Shown here: piece by piece, positions 24,409 through 28,861 of the stretch
Layout of the letters: each line of letters begins with the position of its first letter
Numbering within the stretch: the stretch's first letter is position 1
The notes under the pieces: model-generated
The model's database searches: none
What the model was told of the DNA's origin: nothing
The model's input: only the letters and a program-made list of their open reading frames with translations
Assembly (NCBI GenBank): GCA_046483025.1
Contig: JAWODZ010000010.1
Location: 1-28,861 of the forward strand
Source: CAYUAG01 sp046483025
GTDB lineage: Bacteria > Zhuqueibacterota > QNDG01 > CAYUAG01
Direction of reading: 5' to 3'
DNA: 28,861 bases
Position numbers and translations under genes: made by a program

Positions 24409-25554
24409 ATGCATTCAGAGCGTATCATATCAGAAATTTCTGATAAAGAGCATGAAGAGTTCAGAAAGAAAGTTCAGGAGTTTGCCCGGGAATATATTGC
24501 ACCAGTAGCTACAAAAATGGAAGAAAAGGAAGAGTTTCCCCATGAAATTATTAAAGAGATGGGAAAAAGAGGGTGGATGGGTATTCCCATTCCAAAAAAG
24601 TATGGTGGTGCTGGACTGGATAATTTAAGTTATGCCATTGCAGTTGAGGAGATTGCCCGGGTGTGTGGTTCTACCTCTATTACATTAGCAGCTCATACCT
24701 CATTGGTGGTTTGGCCTATTTATACTCACGGAAATGAGGAACAGAAGAAAAAGTATCTGATTCCTCTGGCCCGGGGAGAACATTTGGGCTCTTTTGGCCT
24801 TACGGAACCCAATGCCGGTTCTGATGCAGGCGGGACTGAAACTATGGCAATTCCTGAAAATGGTTATTATATTGTCAATGGCAACAAACGCTTTATTACC
24901 AACGGCACTCATGCTGATACAGTTATTTTTACTGCCTCCCATGATCGCTCTAAGAAAACTCATGGGATCAGTGCTTTTATTGTTGAGAAGGGAACACCTG
25001 GTTTTCAACCAGTGAGAAAAGAAGATAAACTAGGACTCCGGGCTTCGGATACTGCTGAATTGAGTTTTGAAAACTGCAAGATCCCTGAGAAAGATTTAAT
25101 TGGAAAAAAGAATGAAGGCTTTAAAGTATTCATGGAAACCCTGGACGGAGGAAGGATCAGTATCGGGGCCTTGGCGTTAGGGGAAGCACAAGGAGCCCTG
25201 GATTCAGCTCTTCTCTATGCTCAGGAAAAGGGATTGAAGAGAAACGAAAGTGTTCAGACTATATTAGCTGATATGGTCATGCAGATATCAGCAGCCAGGC
25301 ATCTCATCTATCATGCAGCCAGGCTGAAAGACAAAAAGATGACCGTTACTCTGGAAGGTGCTATGGCCAAGTTGTATGCCTCGGAAGTGTCGATGAGAGT
25401 AACATCAAAAGCCATTGATTTAATCGGGATGGATGCTTTAACAAATAAATATCCGGTAGAAAGATTTTTCCGAGATGCCAAACTTAATGAAATTGGCGAG
25501 GGAACATCCGAGGTTCAGCGGATTGTTATTGCTCGAAAATTAATTGGAAGATAA
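24409..25554 (+). CDS. Acyl-CoA dehydrogenase, atypical (lacks the R-x-Q-F-G motif)
   Basis: A 381-residue flavoenzyme of the acyl-CoA dehydrogenase family, which desaturates acyl-CoA at C2-C3 and passes electrons to ETF. Family blocks are present: FGLTEPNAGSDAGG, NGNKRFITNG, GLRASDTAELSFENCKIP and the catalytic-base region EIGEGTSEVQRIVIARKL with the usual Glu. Two blocks differ from the next gene. The R-x-Q-F-G-x-P-I loop that contacts FAD of the neighbouring subunit is replaced by a shorter segment, QEKGLKRNESVQTILADM, and the Y-G-G-x-G-Y block is replaced by LIGMDALTNKYPVERFFRDAK. The residue before the helix-G Arg is Gly, so it lacks the isovaleryl-CoA dehydrogenase-type base. It starts 9 bp after the thiolase stop. 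Substrate unknown. Confidence 0.87.
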   Translation: MHSERIISEISDKEHEEFRKKVQEFAREYIAPVATKMEEKEEFPHEIIKEMGKRGWMGIPIPKKYGGAGLDNLSYAIAVEEIARVCGSTSITLAAHTSLVVWPIYTHGNEEQKKKYLIPLARGEHLGSFGLTEPNAGSDAGGTETMAIPENGYYIVNGNKRFITNGTHADTVIFTASHDRSKKTHGISAFIVEKGTPGFQPVRKEDKLGLRASDTAELSFENCKIPEKDLIGKKNEGFKVFMETLDGGRISIGALALGEAQGALDSALLYAQEKGLKRNESVQTILADMVMQISAARHLIYHAARLKDKKMTVTLEGAMAKLYASEVSMRVTSKAIDLIGMDALTNKYPVERFFRDAKLNEIGEGTSEVQRIVIARKLIGR

Positions 25555-25579
25555 ATTATTAATTATAGGAGGTTGACCA

Positions 25580-26722
25580 ATGAATTTTGAACTAGAATCA
25601 AATCAGAAATTGATCAGGGATATGGTTAGAGAATTTGCTGTTAAAGAACTGGAAGAAAAAGCAGTGGAAATTGATAAGAGCAGAGAATTCCCCTGGGAAA
25701 GTCTCAAAAAAATGGCAGAATTGGGTCTGTTGGGAATGATTGTACCTGAAAAATATGGCGGCGGAGGAATGGATTTTGTAAGTTTGGCTATTGCCGTTGA
25801 AGAAATTTCTAAAGCATGTGCTTCTACAGGTGTTATTATAGCAGTAAATAATACCCTGACAGCCTATCCCATACTGAAATTCGGTAACGAGGATCAGAAA
25901 AAAAAGTATCTTCCCCTTTTATCACAGGGTAAGAAAATAGGAGCTTTTGGCCTTACTGAACCTAATGCAGGTTCGGATCCGGCTGGCATGGAAACTACTG
26001 CAAAATTAGATGGCGATCATTATATTATTAATGGATCAAAACGTTTTATCACCAATGGCCAGGAAGCAGGTATATATATTGTATTTGCAAAAACAGATCC
26101 GGAAAAAGGTCATAAAGGTATCAGTGCATTTATAGTAGAAAGAGAATCACCCGGCTTTAGTGTAGGAGAACATGAAAATCTGCTGGGACTGCGGGCAACA
26201 GGTAATTGTGAACTTATGTTTGATGATTGTAAAGTACCTAAAGAAAATTTACTCGGAGAAGAAGGACAGGGGTTTAAGATTGCTCTGCATACCATTGATA
26301 CCAGCCGTATTGATATCGGTGCCCAGGCAGTAGGAATTGCCCAGGGAGCCCTGGAAGCTGCTACTCAGTATTCAAAGGAACGGGTTCAGTTCGGTAAACC
26401 AATTTGTGAATTTGGCATGATCCAGGACAAACTGGCAGAAATGGACAGCAGAATCAATGCAGCCAGACTTTTAGTATACTGGGCAGCTGCAAGAAAAGAT
26501 GGTGGGGCTGAACGTTATTCCAGAGAAGCGGCTATGGCAAAATATATGGCGTCAGAAGCTTGTATGTACACGGTGAGAGAGGCTATTCAGGTTTATGGCG
26601 GTTACGGATACACCAAGGATTATCCGGTAGAACGGTTTTATCGGGATGCAAAAGTCATGGAAATATATGAAGGTACTTCGGAAGTTCAGAAGATTGTTAT
26701 TGCCAGAAACCTTTTGAAATAA
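25580..26722 (+). CDS. Acyl-CoA dehydrogenase, short-chain (butyryl-CoA dehydrogenase-like)
   Basis: A 380-residue canonical acyl-CoA dehydrogenase. All signatures are in place: AFGLTEPNAGSDPAG, NGSKRFITNG, LGLRATGNCELMFDDCKVP, the FAD/dimer motif R-V-Q-F-G-K-P-I, QVYGGYGYTKDYPVERFYRDAK, and the catalytic Glu in IYEGTSEVQKIVIARNLL. Ser precedes the helix-G Arg, which argues against an isovaleryl-CoA dehydrogenase. Butyryl-CoA or other short-chain acyl-CoA is the likely substrate, with ETF as electron acceptor, in keeping with etfB downstream. ATG with TAGGAGG about nine bases upstream. It sits 25 bp after the atypical dehydrogenase; the two are diverged paralogs and might form a mixed complex (inference). 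Confidence 0.92.
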   Translation: MNFELESNQKLIRDMVREFAVKELEEKAVEIDKSREFPWESLKKMAELGLLGMIVPEKYGGGGMDFVSLAIAVEEISKACASTGVIIAVNNTLTAYPILKFGNEDQKKKYLPLLSQGKKIGAFGLTEPNAGSDPAGMETTAKLDGDHYIINGSKRFITNGQEAGIYIVFAKTDPEKGHKGISAFIVERESPGFSVGEHENLLGLRATGNCELMFDDCKVPKENLLGEEGQGFKIALHTIDTSRIDIGAQAVGIAQGALEAATQYSKERVQFGKPICEFGMIQDKLAEMDSRINAARLLVYWAAARKDGGAERYSREAAMAKYMASEACMYTVREAIQVYGGYGYTKDYPVERFYRDAKVMEIYEGTSEVQKIVIARNLLK

Positions 26723-26779
26723 ATGATAGGAATGTTATCCTAAACAATAGCGAAGTGTAATTTCATAATAAGGAGTACT

Positions 26780-27907
26780 ATGGCTGTTCAAGGAGCTGTA
26801 CTGTGTAAGGAATTAAAACTTTACGAGTGTATACAGTGTGGAAAATGCAGCGGAGGATGTCCGGTTTCCATCCGTACGGATTTGAATCCGAGGAGAATAA
26901 TATATGATGCACTGCTGGATGTCCGTTTTTTACCGGCCAAGCGCACAGATATCTGGGAATGCACCTCATGTAATACCTGTTCTGAACGCTGCCCTAAAAA
27001 AATACGTCCGATAGATGTGATTAATTTTCTCCGTTCAAATATTGTGGAGAGCGGTCGGGTAAAACCCTCAATCCGAGATGCTTTGGAAAGTACTTTCATA
27101 CAAGGTAATCCCTGGGGAAGAGCCAGGGATAAGAGATCAGAGTGGGCTGAGGGTTTGGATATCAGGATTCTGAATGAAGGTGATGAAACAGACATTCTTT
27201 ATTTTGTTTGTTGTACAGCTGCGTATGATGAAAGAGTGCAGAATATTCCGAAAAGTCTGGTACAAATTTTAAGCAATTCAGGAGTTGATTTTGGTATTTT
27301 AGGTAATGCAGAGAGTTGCTGTGCTAATGAAATGGGTGAGATTGGGGAGAAGGGCCTTTTTGAAATGGCTCAGGAGAATAATGTAAAGTTGTTCTCAAAA
27401 TATAGTTTTGCTCATATGATAACAACTTCTCCTCATTGCTTTCATGCTTTTATTAATGAATATCCTGATCTTGGTATAGAAGTATTTCATTATACTCAAT
27501 TTCTCAGTTCATTAATTAAAGAAGATAAGTTGAAAATAGATAAGGAATTGAACAAAAAAGTCACCTATCATGACCCCTGTTTTTTAGGGAAAAGGAATAA
27601 GATATTTGAAGAGCCCAGGCAGGTAATTCAATCCATACCCGGAATTGAGTATCTGGAAATGGATCGCTGCCGGGAGAGGAGTATCTGTTGTGAAGGCGGA
27701 GGCGGACGGATGTGGATGGAATCAGAGAGTACTGAAGAACGCCTGGCTGAGGTCCGAGTAAAAGATGCAGTCAGCATTGGAGCTGAAGTACTGATAACAG
27801 CATGTCCTTTCTGTCTTTTGACTCTGGAGGATGCAGTCAAAACAACCGGCAATGAAGGGAAAATCGTGGTTAAAGATATTGCGGAGCTGGTGGCGGATGT
27901 GATATAA
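26780..27907 (+). CDS. HdrCB-like iron-sulfur oxidoreductase (two 4Fe-4S clusters plus two CCG domains)
   Basis: A 375-residue soluble electron carrier. The N-terminus has two 4Fe-4S sites, Cys17/20/23/27 (CIQCGKCSGGCP) and Cys61/64/67/71 (CTSCNTCSERCP), as in HdrC. Two CCG domains follow, as in HdrB/HdrD: the first with Cys144-145, Cys180-181 and Cys220 (SPHCFHAF, lacking the first Cys of the usual C-x-x-C), the second complete with Cys267, Cys303-304, Cys342 and Cys345 (HDPCFLGKRN, ICCEGGGGR, TACPFCLLTLEDA). No membrane helix is seen, unlike the membrane-anchored ETF:quinone-type FeS proteins of syntrophs. ATG with AAGGAG four bases upstream. Placed between acyl-CoA dehydrogenases and etfB, it probably accepts electrons from ETF or acts in electron confurcation (inference). 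Confidence 0.85.
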   Translation: MAVQGAVLCKELKLYECIQCGKCSGGCPVSIRTDLNPRRIIYDALLDVRFLPAKRTDIWECTSCNTCSERCPKKIRPIDVINFLRSNIVESGRVKPSIRDALESTFIQGNPWGRARDKRSEWAEGLDIRILNEGDETDILYFVCCTAAYDERVQNIPKSLVQILSNSGVDFGILGNAESCCANEMGEIGEKGLFEMAQENNVKLFSKYSFAHMITTSPHCFHAFINEYPDLGIEVFHYTQFLSSLIKEDKLKIDKELNKKVTYHDPCFLGKRNKIFEEPRQVIQSIPGIEYLEMDRCRERSICCEGGGGRMWMESESTEERLAEVRVKDAVSIGAEVLITACPFCLLTLEDAVKTTGNEGKIVVKDIAELVADVI

Positions 27908-27964
27908 TTATTTTAATATTTGATTGGAATTTAAATAATTAATAAAAAGTAGGTTTAAAAAGTA

Positions 27965-28219
27965 ATGATAACTCAAACTGAAGCAGATAATTTAATTTCT
28001 CCAGAAAAGAAGAAACCAACGGATGAACAATATAATTTTCCAGATATCGGTGATTGCTTAACTATACCTATTATTTCAATAGATGGAAGTGAAAACTTTT
28101 TAATTGATGTTAATAGAAAAGGAAAAATAAAACTTTCTAAATGTACTTAACAACAATATCGTATTAAATCTATTCAATGGAGCAAAAGGAGTGAATTTAT
28201 TGAAGAACTTGCAGCTTAA
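27965..28219 (+). pseudogene. Degraded small DUF6978-like gene
   Basis: An ATG-initiated frame of 61 codons reads ITQTEADNLI, YNFPDIGDCLTIPIISID and ENFLIDVNRKGKIKLSKCT, then TAA at 28148. It resembles the N-terminus of small proteins I recall as DUF6978 (L-T-Q-x-E-A-D, F-L-L-D-I-x-R, L-x-K-x-T-Y-Q-x-R). In the same frame after the stop come QQYRIKSIQW and a short tail to a second TAA at 28217. The stop falls where the family has Tyr (T-Y-Q), so one base change (TAT/TAC to TAA) could have caused it, and the central part seems lost. No good ribosome-binding site. A short intact gene of unknown function cannot be excluded. Confidence 0.4.
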
Positions 28220-28309
28220 AGGGATTATATTAACATTAAAGAAGTTATGAATTCTTAATTTGCAAATAAATAGATATAATGAATAAACCAAACAAAAGGA
28301 GTACTTTTT

Positions 28310-28861
28310 ATGGAAATTGTTGTTTGTATCAAAAGAGTCCCTGATACTGCCGAGTCGGAGGTTAAGATTGATTCGAGTGGTAAGGATATCATTACAGAGG
28401 GACTTGCCTTCAATATTAATGAAGCTGATAATTATGCTTTGGAAGAGGCTTTGTTAATCAAGGAAGAATTGGGAGGTACGGTGACTCTGGTAACCATGGG
28501 TTCTCCGGAAGCAGAAGAAACCATCAAAATGGGACTGGCCAAAGGAGCGGATAAAGCGGTACGACTGGATGATCCTGCTTTTGCTGAATCGGATGGAGAA
28601 GCTACGGCCAGGATTCTGGCATCAGCCATAAAGGACATGGAGTATGATCTGATTTTGACCGGCTGTATTGCCACAGATGACTGGTATTCCCAGGTAGGAC
28701 CTGCACTGGCAGAAATATTAGGAATTCCTCATGCCAATATGGTAACCAAAAAGGAAATAAAGGATAAAAAAGTCCATGCCTTCCGTGAACTGGAAGGTGG
28801 TCTGTTAGAGAAACTGGAAATCGAACTGCCAGCTGTATTAAGTATCCAGACCGGAATAAAT
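28310..28861 (+). CDS. etfB: Electron transfer flavoprotein beta subunit, N-terminal part
   Basis: The gene runs off the right edge after 184 codons, of about 250-260 expected. EtfB binds AMP or a second FAD and, with EtfA, accepts electrons from acyl-CoA dehydrogenases. Visible family features: MEIVVCIKRVPDT, FNINEADNYALEEAL, VTLVTMGSPEAEETIKMGLAKGADKAV, the DLILTGCIATDDWYSQVGPALAEILGIPH block and LPAVLSIQTGIN. The fragment ends too early to judge whether the ETF is of the bifurcating or the ordinary type. ATG with AAAGGAG nine bases upstream. It follows the HdrCB-like gene and a degraded small gene; etfA is expected just outside the window. Confidence 0.93.
   Translation, partial: MEIVVCIKRVPDTAESEVKIDSSGKDIITEGLAFNINEADNYALEEALLIKEELGGTVTLVTMGSPEAEETIKMGLAKGADKAVRLDDPAFAESDGEATARILASAIKDMEYDLILTGCIATDDWYSQVGPALAEILGIPHANMVTKKEIKDKKVHAFRELEGGLLEKLEIELPAVLSIQTGIN

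Noticed and set aside
1..28861. CRISPR array, tRNA, rRNA or known riboswitch
   Set aside because: No regularly spaced direct repeats, no tRNA-like cloverleaf and no familiar riboswitch core were noticed by eye; a covariance-model scan was not possible.

Overview
The window is a 28.9 kb piece of an AT-rich bacterial chromosome. The best-supported placement is the FCB group (Bacteroidota and relatives such as Ignavibacteria, Calditrichota, Cloacimonadota or Marinimicrobia). The evidence is a type IX secretion (T9SS) C-terminal sorting domain with the YPNYPNPFN signature at about 13,410-13,661, a DUF4835/PorD-like T9SS-associated protein at 15,512-16,375, and predicted outer-membrane beta-barrel proteins. 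I cannot name a phylum from the sequence alone. Two good promoters have ordinary TTGACA-N17-TATATT/TAAAAT form rather than the Bacteroidota TAnnTTTG type, and several intact genes start with TTG behind a clear Shine-Dalgarno sequence.

Layout. 1-262: end of a class I glutamine-amidotransferase-fold hydrolase. 263-850: a repeat-rich spacer holding a degenerate 8-bp tandem repeat, hairpins and a MITE-like inverted-repeat element. 851-2593: a secreted esterase-like alpha/beta hydrolase. 2608-6198 (minus): the translation GTPase TypA/BipA and a DEAD-box RNA helicase with a DbpA-type RNA-binding tail. 6529-8240 (minus): a two-gene ABC-2 exporter. 8437-9640 (minus): two tandem paralogous outer-membrane proteins. 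9870-12403 (minus): RsgA and a Tat-exported class V aminotransferase-fold enzyme. 12,624-14,408: a gene graveyard with the 3' part of a T9SS-exported carbohydrate-active protein, a broken sialate O-acetylesterase and a transposase fragment. 14473-16375 (minus): a PorD-like gene followed by threonine aldolase.

16,478 to the end (plus strand) is a long acyl-CoA metabolism island: phosphate butyryltransferase, a methylglutaconyl-CoA-hydratase-like crotonase, an acyl-CoA carboxylase alpha subunit split into a biotin carboxylase and a biotin carrier gene, enoyl-CoA hydratase, an unusually long 3-hydroxyacyl-CoA dehydrogenase, an SCP-x-type thiolase, two acyl-CoA dehydrogenases, a soluble HdrCB-like iron-sulfur protein and the start of etfB. 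Read together (inference), this is a beta-oxidation or branched-chain acyl-CoA degradation module. The two acyl-CoA dehydrogenases would pass electrons to ETF and on to the HdrCB-like protein, and Ptb would conserve an acyl-CoA bond as an acyl phosphate. No carboxyltransferase, HMG-CoA lyase or butyrate kinase gene lies in the window, so the exact substrate stays open.

The observations most worth a second look are the broken or split acyl-CoA carboxylase alpha subunit with a remnant linker in a third reading frame, an acyl-CoA dehydrogenase that has lost the R-x-Q-F-G FAD/dimer motif beside a canonical one, the HdrCB-like protein next to etfB, an 18-bp promoter segment shared by two distant genes, and the decayed polysaccharide-utilisation remnants.
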